From Betaproteobacteria bacterium RIFCSPLOWO2_02_FULL_65_20 (GTDB lineage: Bacteria; Pseudomonadota; Gammaproteobacteria; Burkholderiales; SG8-39), in the NCBI GenBank assembly GCA_001770425.1, contig MEQZ01000214.1, forward strand, positions 3,588 to 36,921: a stretch of 33,334 nucleotides of DNA, read 5' to 3'. Position numbers and translations under genes: made by a program. Of this stretch, positions 16,204-24,117 are shown one piece after another (the stretch's first letter is position 1; each line of letters opens with the position of its first letter). The notes under the pieces are model-generated. The model was not told the origin of the DNA. It ran no database searches and was given only the letters and a program-made list of their open reading frames with translations.

Positions 16204-17220
16204 ATGATAACGGCTGCTCCCCGCGCCAACCACTCCGGCGTGCACCCTCGTGTCTCCGCCGCCGCACTGGAGCTCGCGCGCAAAGTGCTCTCTATCGAGG
16301 CCGAGGCGATTCTGGCGCTGATCCAACGGCTCGACGGGCAGTTTCTCGATGCGGCGAACCTGCTCCTAGCCTGCAGCGGGCGCGTGGTCGTCTCCGGGAT
16401 CGGCAAGTCCGGCCACATCGCCCGCAAGATCGCCTCCACCATGGCGAGCACTGGAACACCCGCCTTCTTCGTGCATCCTGCCGAGGCAAGCCACGGGGAT
16501 CTGGGCATGATCCAGAGCGACGACGTGCTGATTGCGCTGTCGTACTCGGGTGAATCGGCCGAACTGCTCACCATCATCCCGGTCATCAAGCGCGAGGGTG
16601 CCAAACTCATCGCCATCACCGGAAACGACTCCTCCACCCTCGCACGGCAGGCCGATGTGCACCTGGACGCGCGCGTCGCGCAGGAAGCCTGCCCGCTCAA
16701 CCTGGCGCCCACCGCCAGCACGACGGCCGCGCTCGCGCTGGGGGACGCGCTCGCGATCGCGCTGCTGGACGCGCGCGGATTCAGCGAGCGTGATTTCGCC
16801 GGCAAGCATCCGGGCGGCGCGCTCGGCCGCAGGCTGCTTACCCTGGTGTCCGACGTGATGCGCACCGGCGAGGACGTGCCGCGCGTTCCCGACACGGCGA
16901 CGCTGTCCGAGGCGCTGATCGAGATGTCCCGCAAGGGCATGGGCATGACCGCGGTTCTCGACGCGCAGGCCCGGGTTGCGGGCATTTTCACCGATGGCGA
17001 CCTGCGCCGCGCGCTCGAGCGCGTCGGCGACATCCGCTCGGCGCGCATCGCCGAACTGATGGGACGCAGCCCGCGCACGATCGCCGCAGACAAGCTCGCC
17101 GCCGAGGCCGCGCAACTCATGGAGCGCCACAAGATCAGCCAGCTGCTCGTTGTAACTGCAGATGGAAGGCTTGCCGGGGCGCTGAACACGCACGACCTGT
17201 TCAGGGCAAAGGTCATCTGA
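16204..17220 (+). CDS. kdsD: Arabinose-5-phosphate isomerase KdsD
   Basis: The protein has 338 residues: a SIS domain (about 45-180) and two CBS domains (about 215-335). It interconverts ribulose-5-P and arabinose-5-P, the first step of Kdo synthesis. The catalytic residues known from E. coli KdsD (K59, E111, E152, H193) align with K68 in GIGKSGH, E120 in SAELL, E161 in QEACPLNLAP and H202 in GKHPGG, all at a constant offset of 9. The enzyme is therefore complete. It is the first gene of the rightward LPS block and is followed by kdsC 2 bp later. Its promoter seems to give a leaderless mRNA; the ATG lies directly after the -10. Confidence 0.96.
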   Translation: MITAAPRANHSGVHPRVSAAALELARKVLSIEAEAILALIQRLDGQFLDAANLLLACSGRVVVSGIGKSGHIARKIASTMASTGTPAFFVHPAEASHGDLGMIQSDDVLIALSYSGESAELLTIIPVIKREGAKLIAITGNDSSTLARQADVHLDARVAQEACPLNLAPTASTTAALALGDALAIALLDARGFSERDFAGKHPGGALGRRLLTLVSDVMRTGEDVPRVPDTATLSEALIEMSRKGMGMTAVLDAQARVAGIFTDGDLRRALERVGDIRSARIAELMGRSPRTIAADKLAAEAAQLMERHKISQLLVVTADGRLAGALNTHDLFRAKVI

Positions 17221-17222
17221 GC

Positions 17223-17759
17223 ATGGATGGGAACACCGGCGACGCGGCCGAGCGGGCGCGGAGCATCAAGCTCATGATTTTCGACGTCGACGGCGTGCTC
17301 ACCGACGGCCGGCTGTATCTCTCGGACAACGGCGAAGAGATGAAGGCGTTCAATACGCGCGACGGACAGGGCATCAAATTGCTGCGCGAAAGCGGCATTG
17401 CGGTGGGAGTGATCACCGCGCGCAGCTCGCGCGTGGTCGAGCGCCGCGCCAGGGAACTTGGCATTGAGTTGCTGCGCCAGGGAGCCGCCGACAAGGCAGG
17501 CGCGTTCGCCGAACTGCTTTCGGGGCAGAAACTCCAGGCGAGCGAGGCGGGCTACATGGGTGACGACCTTGCCGACCTGCCGGTGCTCATACGCTGCGGC
17601 TTCGCGGCCAGCGTGCCCTCCGCGCCCGAGGCGGTGCGCACCCGCGCCCACTACGTGGCGCGGGCCGCGGGCGGCGAAGGCGCAGCGCGCGAAGTGTGCG
17701 AATTCATCCTGATGGCTCAAAATGCCCTCGAACACGCGATTGCACGTTATCTCGCATGA
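17223..17759 (+). CDS. kdsC: 3-deoxy-D-manno-octulosonate-8-phosphate phosphatase KdsC
   Basis: The protein has 178 residues and belongs to the HAD superfamily. MIFDVDGVLTDG places the nucleophile D21 and general acid D23; VITARSS holds motif II; GYMGDDLADLPVL holds the motif IV acidic pair. No large cap insert is present, as expected for the tetrameric KdsC type in which neighbouring subunits cap the active site. It removes phosphate from Kdo-8-P in the cytoplasm to release Kdo. It starts 2 bp after kdsD, and its stop TGA overlaps an ATG (17756) that belongs to a 14-bp duplication before lptC. Confidence 0.96.
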   Translation: MDGNTGDAAERARSIKLMIFDVDGVLTDGRLYLSDNGEEMKAFNTRDGQGIKLLRESGIAVGVITARSSRVVERRARELGIELLRQGAADKAGAFAELLSGQKLQASEAGYMGDDLADLPVLIRCGFAASVPSAPEAVRTRAHYVARAAGGEGAAREVCEFILMAQNALEHAIARYLA

Positions 17760-17780
17760 AGATCCGCGCATGAAGATCCG
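17753..17780 (+). repeat. 14-bp tandem duplication over the kdsC-lptC junction
   Basis: CGCATGAAGATCCG occurs twice with no gap (17753-17766, 17767-17780). The first copy contains an ATG overlapping the kdsC stop but is out of frame with lptC and stops after 5 codons at 17771-17773. The second copy contains the lptC start at 17770, which overlaps that stop as ATGA. Confidence 0.95.
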
Positions 17781-18342
17781 AGTGGCCAACCTGCTGCCGA
17801 TCACGCTGATGCTGTTCCTGGCAGCGCTGACCCTATGGCTGCGTATCACGATGGAAACACCAGCCAGCAGCGGCAACGGCAGTCATCGCCACGACCCCGA
17901 TGCGATCGTCGACAACTTCGAGGTGGTCCGGCTGGACGATCAGGGCGCGGCGCAATATACGCTCACTGCGAACCGGATGATCCATTTCGGCGACGACGAT
18001 TCGACCGAGCTTGCGGGGCCGCGGGTGGTCAAGCTGGGCGCAGGCCCGAGGGTCACCATCACCGCCGAACGCGGCACCGTCACCCGCGATGGCGCCGAAG
18101 CGTTCTTTCACGGCAACGTGCTGGTGGTGCGGGCAGCCACGCCCGAGCGCGAGGAACTGCGCGTGCGCACCGACTACCTCCATGTGCTCGCCGAGCGGAA
18201 CATCGCGCGCACCGACCGGGCGGTGACCATCACCGAAGGGCGATCGGTGCTATCGGGCGTAGGCATGGAATTCGACGAGAACGCGCGCCGGTTTGCGCTT
18301 CTTTCCCAGGTGAGAGGCCGCTTTGACCAGCCCAGGAAATAA
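17770..18342 (+). CDS. lptC: LPS export protein LptC
   Basis: The protein has 190 residues. A short basic N-terminus and one membrane helix (about residues 7-25) precede a periplasmic beta-jellyroll domain with the family signature of repeated beta hairpins, including DNFEVVRLDDQGAAQYTLTA. LptC anchors to LptB2FG and passes LPS to LptA. The start at 17770 is the second ATG of a tandem 14-bp duplication; the first gives a 5-residue frame and is coupled by ATGA. In-frame codons further upstream overlap kdsC and would put a non-membrane extension before the helix. lptA follows directly. Confidence 0.93.
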   Translation: MKIRVANLLPITLMLFLAALTLWLRITMETPASSGNGSHRHDPDAIVDNFEVVRLDDQGAAQYTLTANRMIHFGDDDSTELAGPRVVKLGAGPRVTITAERGTVTRDGAEAFFHGNVLVVRAATPEREELRVRTDYLHVLAERNIARTDRAVTITEGRSVLSGVGMEFDENARRFALLSQVRGRFDQPRK

Positions 18343-18343
18343 T

Positions 18344-18922
18344 GTGCTCCGGATCCTGATCGCGCTGGCGCTGGTGCTCGCATTGCCTGCCCGCGCCGAG
18401 CGGGCCGATCGCGACAAGCCGGTGAACATCGATTCGGACCGCATGAATGCCGACGATGCGCAGAAGACCGCGGTCTTCGACGGGCGCGTGGTGCTCACCC
18501 AGGGCACGCTGCTCATCCGCGCAGACCGCCTCACCGTGCGCCAGGACAGCGAAGGCTTCCAGTCTGCGACCGCGCTGGGAAAGCCGGCCACGTTCCGGCA
18601 AAGACGCGAAGGTCTGGACGAATACATCGACGGCGAGGCCGAGCGCATCGAATACGACGGGCGCGCAGACCGGGTGCAGCTGTTCAACGGCGCACGGATT
18701 CGCCGCGACGGCGGTGACGACGTGCGCGGCAGCATCATTTCCTACGACTCGAAGACCGAATTCTTCAGCGTGCAGTCGGCCAAGGACGCATCCCCGCAGA
18801 GCCGCGACGCCCGCGTGCGGGCGGTGATCATGCCCAAGAAGAAGGAGGGGAGCGGCATCGCACCTGCGGCGCCGCTCGAACTCAAGCCTGCGCCCGCCAT
18901 CGCAGCACCGCGCCAGGACTAG
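18344..18922 (+). CDS. lptA: Periplasmic LPS-binding protein LptA
   Basis: The protein has 192 residues. I choose GTG 18344 ([18 protein letters not shown]), with AGGA at 18333-18336 seven bases upstream and the lptC stop at 18340-18342. A TTG at 18323 would add seven residues and lacks such a site. Residues 1-19 form a Sec signal peptide with cleavage after ARA. The OstA/LptA fold follows with [23 protein letters not shown], typical of the beta-strand repeats. It bridges LptC to LptD across the periplasm. The C-terminus is Pro/Ala/Lys-rich (about 165-192). Confidence 0.93.
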   Translation: MLRILIALALVLALPARAERADRDKPVNIDSDRMNADDAQKTAVFDGRVVLTQGTLLIRADRLTVRQDSEGFQSATALGKPATFRQRREGLDEYIDGEAERIEYDGRADRVQLFNGARIRRDGGDDVRGSIISYDSKTEFFSVQSAKDASPQSRDARVRAVIMPKKKEGSGIAPAAPLELKPAPAIAAPRQD

Positions 18923-18955
18923 TGGCTTATACAGGTCATATCGGCAGCGACGCAG

Positions 18956-18975
18956 GGCGGCATTCCAATGCCGCC
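18956..18975 (+). other. Hairpin between lptA and lptB
   Basis: GGCGGCATT-CC-AATGCCGCC, a 9-bp perfect stem with a 2-base loop, lies in the 103-bp gap between lptA and lptB. There is no T-tract, so it may be an mRNA-stabilising or attenuating structure within the operon. Confidence 0.6.
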
Positions 18976-19025
18976 AAAGGCGCCGCGCACGACCGCGCCA
19001 CCGCCATGATCGGCGCGTTCCCGCG

Positions 19026-19748
19026 ATGAGCCGGCTGAGGACCGACACCCTGAAAAAGCGCTACAAATCGCGCGTGGTGGTCAAGGATGTCTCGCTGGAA
19101 GTGTCCAGCGGGGAGATTGTAGGCCTGCTCGGCCCCAACGGCGCCGGCAAGACGACCTGTTTCTACATGATCGTCGGGCTGGTCGCGGTGGACGGCGGCC
19201 GGATCTTCGTCGACGACCGCGACATCAGCCGCATGCCCATGCACCGGAGAGCCCGCCTGGGCCTGTCCTACCTGCCCCAGGAGGCCTCCGTATTCCGCAA
19301 GCTCACCGTCGAGGAGAATATCCGGGCGGTACTCGAACTGCAGGGTCTCGCCGAGGCCGAAATCCTGGAGCGCCTTCAGCAGCTGCTGCACGATCTGAGC
19401 ATCGCCCACCTGCACCATGCGACCGCCTTGTCGCTCTCGGGCGGGGAGCGCCGGCGGGTCGAGATTGCGCGCGCGCTGGCGACACAGCCCAGCTTCATTC
19501 TTCTGGACGAGCCCTTCGCCGGGGTCGATCCGATCGCCGTGCTGGACATCCAGCGCATCATCCGGTTTCTGAAGGAGCGCTCGATCGGCATCCTCATCAC
19601 CGACCACAACGTGCGCGAAACCCTGGGCATCTGCGACCGCGCCTACATCATCAACGACGGCTCGGTGCTCGCATCCGGCGACCCGGATGAAATCGTCCAA
19701 AATGAAAGTGTGCGCCGGGTCTATCTCGGCGAACACTTCAGGCTCTGA
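19026..19748 (+). CDS. lptB: LPS export ABC transporter ATP-binding protein LptB
   Basis: The protein has 240 residues. Walker A is GPNGAGKT with K42; the Q-loop is [13 protein letters not shown]; the signature is [15 protein letters not shown]; Walker B is [13 protein letters not shown]; the switch His lies in [20 protein letters not shown] and [10 protein letters not shown] are particularly diagnostic of LptB compared with LivF/LivG. It powers LPS extraction with LptF and LptG, which are not in the window. A start at 19026 overlaps the end of a 7-residue frame (ATGA). The next gene, rpoN, begins 93 bp later. Confidence 0.97.
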   Translation: MSRLRTDTLKKRYKSRVVVKDVSLEVSSGEIVGLLGPNGAGKTTCFYMIVGLVAVDGGRIFVDDRDISRMPMHRRARLGLSYLPQEASVFRKLTVEENIRAVLELQGLAEAEILERLQQLLHDLSIAHLHHATALSLSGGERRRVEIARALATQPSFILLDEPFAGVDPIAVLDIQRIIRFLKERSIGILITDHNVRETLGICDRAYIINDGSVLASGDPDEIVQNESVRRVYLGEHFRL

Positions 19749-19789
19749 CATCATGATGCCAGCCTGCCGCGAGGCCCCAGTTCAACGTT

Positions 19790-19810
19790 CGCAGCGTCGG
19801 CAACGCTGCG
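19790..19810 (+). other. Hairpin upstream of rpoN
   Basis: CGCAGCGT-CGGCA-ACGCTGCG, an 8-bp perfect stem with a 5-base loop, ends 31 bp before the rpoN ATG. No T-run follows, so it may shape mRNA processing or translation of rpoN. Confidence 0.5.
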
Positions 19811-19841
19811 CTGCCAACCGCGGCTCGCATCCTCGCGTGAC

Positions 19842-21284
19842 ATGAAACAGGCCCTGCAACTCAGGCTTACGCAGCATCTCACGCTGACGCCACAGCTGCA
19901 GCAGTCGATCCGGCTGCTGCAGCTGTCGACGATGGAGCTGAACCAGGAGCTTGAGAAATTCCTGATGGAAAACCCGCTGCTGGAAAAAGAGGATGCGGAG
20001 ACCGAGGCGCAGCCTGTCGGGCCCATCTTTCCGGCCCCGGCCGCCGAAGGCGAATCGCCTTCGGCGGCGGAAGCGCCCTCCGAGGCGCCGTCCGAGGAAA
20101 CAGGCGCGCAGACCGAGATCGACTGGTACAACGACGCGCCTGCATCGGGCGGCGGACGGGACGACGCCGAGGACTCCGACTATCCCCAGGTCGCCGCCGA
20201 ATCACCCAGCCTGCGCGAACACCTGCTGGCCCAGGTTTCGCTGACGAACATCGAGCCTCGGGACCGCCGGCTGGTCGAGCTTCTCATCGATGCCCTCGAA
20301 GAGAATGGCTACCTGACAATGCCGCTCGAGGAACTGGCCGAACTGATTCCGTCCGAACTCGGCGTGGAGCCCGACGAACTCCAGATCGCGCTGCGCAACC
20401 TGCAGAGCCTCGACCCCACCGGGGTCGGCGCGCGCAACGCACAAGAGTGCCTCGAACTTCAGCTCGTCGCGCTTCCCGAGGAGGCACCCGGCCGGACGCG
20501 GGCCCTGGCGATCGTCAGGCGGCATCTTGCCCTGCTCGCCGCGCATGACTTCGCGCGCCTGAAAAAGGCGCTGAACTGCACGGACGACCAGCTTCGCCAG
20601 GCGCAACAACTGATTCAGACGCTCAATCCGCACCCGGGCGCCGAATTCACGTCGTTCGAGACGAGCTATATCGTGCCCGATGTCATCGTAAGAAAGGCGA
20701 AGAACGTCTGGGTCGCCGGCCTCAACCAGGATGCAGTGCCCAAGCTGCGGATCAACCGGATGTACGCCGACATACTGCAGAACAACCGCGGCGACTCGGG
20801 CGGCCAGCTTTCGCAGAGGCTGCAGGAGGCGCGCTGGCTGATCAAGAACGTGCAGCAGCGCTTCGAGACGATCCTGCGCGTGTCGCAGGCGATCGTCGAC
20901 CGGCAGCGCCAGTTCCTCGAGCACGGTGAGGTCGCGATGCGCCCGCTGGTGCTGCGCGATATCGCCGAGACGCTAGGCCTGCACGAATCGACCGTCTCGA
21001 GGGTGACCACCCAGAAGTTCATGCGCACGCCGCGCGGCATTTTCGAACTCAAGTACTTTTTCGGCAGCCACGTCGCCACCGATGCGGGCGGCGCCTGTTC
21101 GGCGACGGCGATCCGCGCCCTGATCAAGCAGCTGATCGCCGCCGAGGAACCGAAAAAGCCGCTGTCCGACAGCAAGATCTCGCAGATACTGGGTCAGCAG
21201 GGCATCGTCGTGGCCCGCCGCACGATCGCAAAATACCGGGAGTCGCTGCATATCCCGCCGGTCAATCTGCGCAAGAGCCTGTAA
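19842..21284 (+). CDS. rpoN: RNA polymerase sigma-54 factor RpoN
   Basis: The protein has 480 residues. Region I (about 1-50) is Gln/Leu-rich (MKQALQLRLTQHLTLTPQLQ), as needed for enhancer-dependent activation. Region II (about 55-115) is acidic and Ala/Pro-rich and includes a palindromic segment. Region III has the core-binding domain (about 125-340), a helix-turn-helix (LRDIAETLGLHESTVSRVT) and the RpoN box ARRTIAKYRE at about 458-467, which reads the -24 element. All needed parts are present. It directs transcription from -24/-12 promoters; one candidate target is the prepilin at 9582. It sits after lptB as in most proteobacteria; hpf, usually next, is absent. Confidence 0.97.
   Translation: MKQALQLRLTQHLTLTPQLQQSIRLLQLSTMELNQELEKFLMENPLLEKEDAETEAQPVGPIFPAPAAEGESPSAAEAPSEAPSEETGAQTEIDWYNDAPASGGGRDDAEDSDYPQVAAESPSLREHLLAQVSLTNIEPRDRRLVELLIDALEENGYLTMPLEELAELIPSELGVEPDELQIALRNLQSLDPTGVGARNAQECLELQLVALPEEAPGRTRALAIVRRHLALLAAHDFARLKKALNCTDDQLRQAQQLIQTLNPHPGAEFTSFETSYIVPDVIVRKAKNVWVAGLNQDAVPKLRINRMYADILQNNRGDSGGQLSQRLQEARWLIKNVQQRFETILRVSQAIVDRQRQFLEHGEVAMRPLVLRDIAETLGLHESTVSRVTTQKFMRTPRGIFELKYFFGSHVATDAGGACSATAIRALIKQLIAAEEPKKPLSDSKISQILGQQGIVVARRTIAKYRESLHIPPVNLRKSL
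20040..20068 (+). repeat. Palindrome inside the RpoN region II linker
   Basis: GCCGCCGAAGGCGA and its exact reverse complement flank a single A (20054), giving 14-bp perfect arms. It lies in codons for the acidic, poorly conserved linker of RpoN, where insertions would be tolerated. Confidence 0.8.
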
Positions 21285-21329
21285 TTCAGGCGCAGGGTTC
21301 AATCTTCCTTTTTCCAACCCGGTCGAGAA

Positions 21330-21454
21330 GGAACCAAACAGCTTGGCTCGCTCTGGAATCCACAATCTCCCGATTTCGGGAAGTTGCAACTTCGCAACTT
21401 CCCGAAATCGGGAGACGTATGCAAACCCCAATTCTTCCCCAGCGCTTCGCTGGC
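21330..21454 (+). repeat. Dispersed palindromic element, copy 2
   Basis: The core at 21366-21415 has 22-bp perfect arms beginning TCTCCCGATTTCGGGAAGTTG with a 6-base AACTTC loop. Left flank AACCAAAC...GGAATCCACAA and right flank GGGAGACGTATGCAAACCCC...CAGCGCTTCGCTGGC match the other copies. It fills most of the 274-bp rpoN-ptsN gap, the position where hpf is expected. Confidence 0.92.
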
Positions 21455-21456
21455 CG

Positions 21457-21484
21457 TTTGCGCTGCTGCCAAAACGTGTAGAAT
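21457..21484 (+). promoter_or_regulatory. Weak sigma-70-like promoter candidate for ptsN
   Basis: TAGAAT at 21479-21484 follows TTTGCG (21457-21462) at 16-bp spacing, just right of palindromic element copy 2 and 75 bp before the ptsN ATG. The -35 match is poor, so confidence is low. Confidence 0.3.
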
Positions 21485-21558
21485 TGCGCCCCTGAGCGGC
21501 CTGCGAACCTCGTGGTGCACCGGGTCATGGCACTGGTTCCGGATCGCTCGCCCCGCCA

Positions 21559-22044
21559 ATGAACCTCATCGCCAAACTCCTTCCCCCGTCGAACATCCTT
21601 CTGGATCTGGATGTCACCAGCAAGAAGCGCATGTTCGAGCAGGCCGGCCTGCTGTTCGAGAACAACCAGGGCATAGGGCGCAGCGTCGTGTTCGACAGCC
21701 TGTTCGCGCGCGAGCGCCTGGGCTCTACGGGTCTGGGCCAGGGCGTGGCCATTCCGCATGGCAGGATCAAGGGGCTGAAAGATGCCGTCGGCGCGTTCGT
21801 GCGCCTGGCTTCCCCGGTTGCCTTCGACTCACCCGACGGCAAGCCGGTGAATCTCGTGTTCTTCCTGCTGGTACCCGAGCATGCGACCGAACGGCACCTG
21901 CAGATCCTCTCGGAACTGGCGCAGTTGTTCTCCGACCGCGAACTGCGGGAGCGGCTCGCGACCGAAAGCGACCCGGGAAGCCTTCATCAGACCATCACCG
22001 CGTGGCAACCCCATGTTGCAGATCAGCGTCGCGCAGCTTCATGA
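21559..22044 (+). CDS. ptsN: Nitrogen-related PTS EIIA component PtsN (EIIA-Ntr)
   Basis: The protein has 161 residues with a PTS EIIA-2 fold. Phosphorylation site H67 lies in GQGVAIPHGRI, preceded by RERLGSTGLG, both strongly conserved in PtsN. VFFLLVPEHATERHLQILSELAQLF is the other family block. It accepts phosphate from NPr in the regulatory PTS-Ntr chain and controls K+ transport and other systems by protein binding. The final 32 bases overlap the hprK start. In betaproteobacteria it is typically preceded by hpf, which is missing here. The extra C-terminal residues after HQTITAW come from the overlap region. Confidence 0.96.
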   Translation: MNLIAKLLPPSNILLDLDVTSKKRMFEQAGLLFENNQGIGRSVVFDSLFARERLGSTGLGQGVAIPHGRIKGLKDAVGAFVRLASPVAFDSPDGKPVNLVFFLLVPEHATERHLQILSELAQLFSDRELRERLATESDPGSLHQTITAWQPHVADQRRAAS

Positions 22045-22951
22045 CGACAATCGCGAGAAGCTGGGGCTGGCCTGGCTCGCAGGCCGCTCCGGCGCCGCGG
22101 CGTTGGTGCGCCGCGACACGGCGGATGGCGCAGCGCTGGTCGGCCACCTCAACCTGATTCACCCCAATCGCATCCAGGTAATAGGCAGCCACGAGACCGC
22201 CTATCTGGCCTCGTACGACGCGAGCGCGTTCGGACAACTCCTGGCCAATCTGTTGGCCGCGCGTCCGTCGGCGATCATTATCGCCGACGGCATTGTCCCG
22301 GATCCGCGTCTCATCGAATCGGCCGAAAATGCCGGCACGGCCGTGTTCGGCTCGCCCCGGACGGCGGCCCAGGTCATCGAGCACCTGCGCCATGTCCTCG
22401 CCAAGACGCTTGCGGAAATGACTTCGCTCCACGGCGTGTTCATGGACGTGCTCGGGCTCGGAGTCCTCATCACCGGCGACTCCGGCGTCGGAAAAAGCGA
22501 ACTCGCGCTTGAATTGATCAGCCGCGGCCACGGCCTGGTAGCCGACGACGTGGTCGAGATTTCACGCATCGCGGCGTCCGCCCTCGAAGGCCGCTGCCCG
22601 CCGCTGCTCAAGGATTTCCTGGAGGTGCGCGGTCTGGGCGTGCTCAATATCCGCACCATATTCGGCGAGACAGCCGTGCGCTCGAAAATGAACCTGAAGT
22701 TGATCGTGCAACTTCAGCGCCCGCCGCAGGCGGGCGCCCTGGAAACCGAGCGCCTGCCTCTGCACGAGATCTCCGAGGACATACTGGGGATCACGGTTCG
22801 CAAGGTCATGATCCCCGTGGCCGCGGGCAGGAACCTCGCCGTGCTGCTGGAGGCCGCGGTGCGCAACTGCATCCTGCAGCTGCGCGGCATCCACTCGATG
22901 CATGAGTTCCTCACTCGCCAGCGCGCGGAGTTGGACAAGAACGGCGGTTAG
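22013..22951 (+). CDS. hprK: HPr kinase/phosphorylase HprK
   Basis: The protein has 312 residues from ATG 22013 (MLQISVAQLHDDNREKL), 32 bp inside ptsN; upstream in-frame codons would overlap ptsN further. Walker A is GDSGVGKS (155-162), H140 lies in SLHGVFMDV, an acidic pair follows in LVADD (178-179), and the signature LEVRGLGVLNIRTIFG sits at about 206-221. It phosphorylates and dephosphorylates Ser of HPr-like proteins. In betaproteobacteria it accompanies ptsN and rapZ and connects PTS phosphate flow with carbon/nitrogen status. A palindromic element separates it from rapZ. Confidence 0.95.
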   Translation: MLQISVAQLHDDNREKLGLAWLAGRSGAAALVRRDTADGAALVGHLNLIHPNRIQVIGSHETAYLASYDASAFGQLLANLLAARPSAIIIADGIVPDPRLIESAENAGTAVFGSPRTAAQVIEHLRHVLAKTLAEMTSLHGVFMDVLGLGVLITGDSGVGKSELALELISRGHGLVADDVVEISRIAASALEGRCPPLLKDFLEVRGLGVLNIRTIFGETAVRSKMNLKLIVQLQRPPQAGALETERLPLHEISEDILGITVRKVMIPVAAGRNLAVLLEAAVRNCILQLRGIHSMHEFLTRQRAELDKNGG

Positions 22952-22977
22952 TTACTTATGTCTCGGCACTTGACAGA

Positions 22978-23091
22978 GCCGGCGCACAACCGGGGTTTAT
23001 ATTGGTCTCCCGATTTCGGGAAGTTGCGCAGTTGCAACTTCCCGAAATCGGGAGATGATGTACGCCAAGACAAGCCAGGCTTTCTGGTTCC
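22978..23091 (-). repeat. Dispersed palindromic element, copy 3 (inverted)
   Basis: The core at 23006-23055 has the same 22-bp arms with a GCAGTT loop. Read on the minus strand its flanks match copies 1, 2 and 4: AACCAGAAAGCC...GTACATCA before the core, and GGGAGACCAATATAAACCCCGG with GCGCCGGC after. It lies between hprK and rapZ. The orientation is opposite to the other copies. Confidence 0.9.
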
Positions 23092-23116
23092 AACTCCCCC
23101 GGCTTGAGCTCATCGA

Positions 23117-23956
23117 ATGCAACTGGTCCTGGTCAGCGGGCTGTCCGGCTCGGGCAAGAGCATCGCGCTCAATGTCCTGGAGGACAGCGGCTACTACTGC
23201 GTCGACAATCTGCCGGTCAAGCTGCTGCAGGAAACCGTGCAGCTGCTGCGCGATGCGGGAAACGCGCGTGTCGCGATGAGCATCGACGCGCGCAGCGGCG
23301 GCTCGCTCGCCCTCATCCCCGGCTACCTCGAGAACCTCAAGGCCCAGGGCGTCGATGTGCGCCTGCTGTTCCTCGATGCCACAGATCACGCGCTCATAAG
23401 GCGCTTTTCGGAGACCCGCCGCCGCCATCCGCTCGCACGGGGCAACATCACGCTCGAGGAGTGCCTGACGCGCGAGCGCGACCTGCTTTCCCCGATCGCC
23501 GAGGTGGGCCATCGCATCGACACGAGCGAGTTGCATCCCAACGCCCTGCGCACCTGGATTCGCGACCTGCTCGACGTCGACCCGCGGAGCATCGTGCTGC
23601 TGTTCGAATCGTTCGCATACAAGCAGGGCATTCCGCTGGATGCCGATCTGGTGTTCGACGTCCGCTGCCTGCCGAACCCTTTTTACGATCCCCGGCTGCG
23701 GCCGATGAGCGGCCTGCACCCGGATGTGGCGGGCTTTCTGGAGCGGGAACCGCAGGTCGGCAAGATGCTGGCCGACATACGCGACTTCGTGGCAACCTGG
23801 CTGCCGGCCTACACCGGCGACAACCGCAGCTATCTGACCGTGGCGATCGGCTGCACCGGCGGCCAGCACCGCTCGGTGTACTTCGTCGAGAAGCTCGCCG
23901 CCCATTTCCGCGCGCTCACATCGGTGGTGGTTCGGCACCGCAATCTGGCTGCATGA
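23117..23956 (+). CDS. rapZ: RNase adapter protein RapZ (YvcJ/YhbJ family)
   Basis: The protein has 279 residues. Walker A GLSGSGKS is at 8-15, followed by LEDSGYYCVDNLP, a block diagnostic of the family. The C-terminal domain has NPFYDPRLRPMSGLHPDV and GCTGGQHRSVYFVEKLA, the RNA-binding/sensing module that binds glucosamine-6-phosphate in E. coli. In enterobacteria it delivers the sRNA GlmZ to RNase E; in betaproteobacteria the target is not established. It is the last gene of the rightward block, with a strong hairpin 72 bp downstream. Confidence 0.96.
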   Translation: MQLVLVSGLSGSGKSIALNVLEDSGYYCVDNLPVKLLQETVQLLRDAGNARVAMSIDARSGGSLALIPGYLENLKAQGVDVRLLFLDATDHALIRRFSETRRRHPLARGNITLEECLTRERDLLSPIAEVGHRIDTSELHPNALRTWIRDLLDVDPRSIVLLFESFAYKQGIPLDADLVFDVRCLPNPFYDPRLRPMSGLHPDVAGFLEREPQVGKMLADIRDFVATWLPAYTGDNRSYLTVAIGCTGGQHRSVYFVEKLAAHFRALTSVVVRHRNLAA

Positions 23957-24028
23957 ATGACGGCGGCACCTGAGTCCTATAGACAGTGCTGTCGCATGGC
24001 GCCGGTGAACTTGCGCGCGGCGCGCGCC

Positions 24029-24077
24029 AACCGTGTTTTCCGCGCGGATGAAAAACATCCGCACGGAAGACACGGTT
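24029..24077 (+). terminator. Long imperfect hairpin between rapZ and mutY
   Basis: AACCGTGT (24029-24036) pairs with ACACGGTT (24070-24077), TTCCG with CGGAA and GCGGATG with CATCCGC around an AAAAA loop; only one mismatch and one G-T pair interrupt 22-bp arms. No T-run follows on either strand, so it may be a palindromic element and not an intrinsic terminator. The gap 23957-24117 has no other gene. Confidence 0.6.
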
Positions 24078-24117
24078 CGAGTTAAAGGCAAAGACATCCT
24101 TCGGGTTCTATACAAGA

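Noticed and set aside
21520-21550. A sigma-54-like sequence near ATGGCACTGGTTCC before ptsN
   Set aside because: The -24 GG is not followed by GC after 10 bases, so the essential spacing fails.
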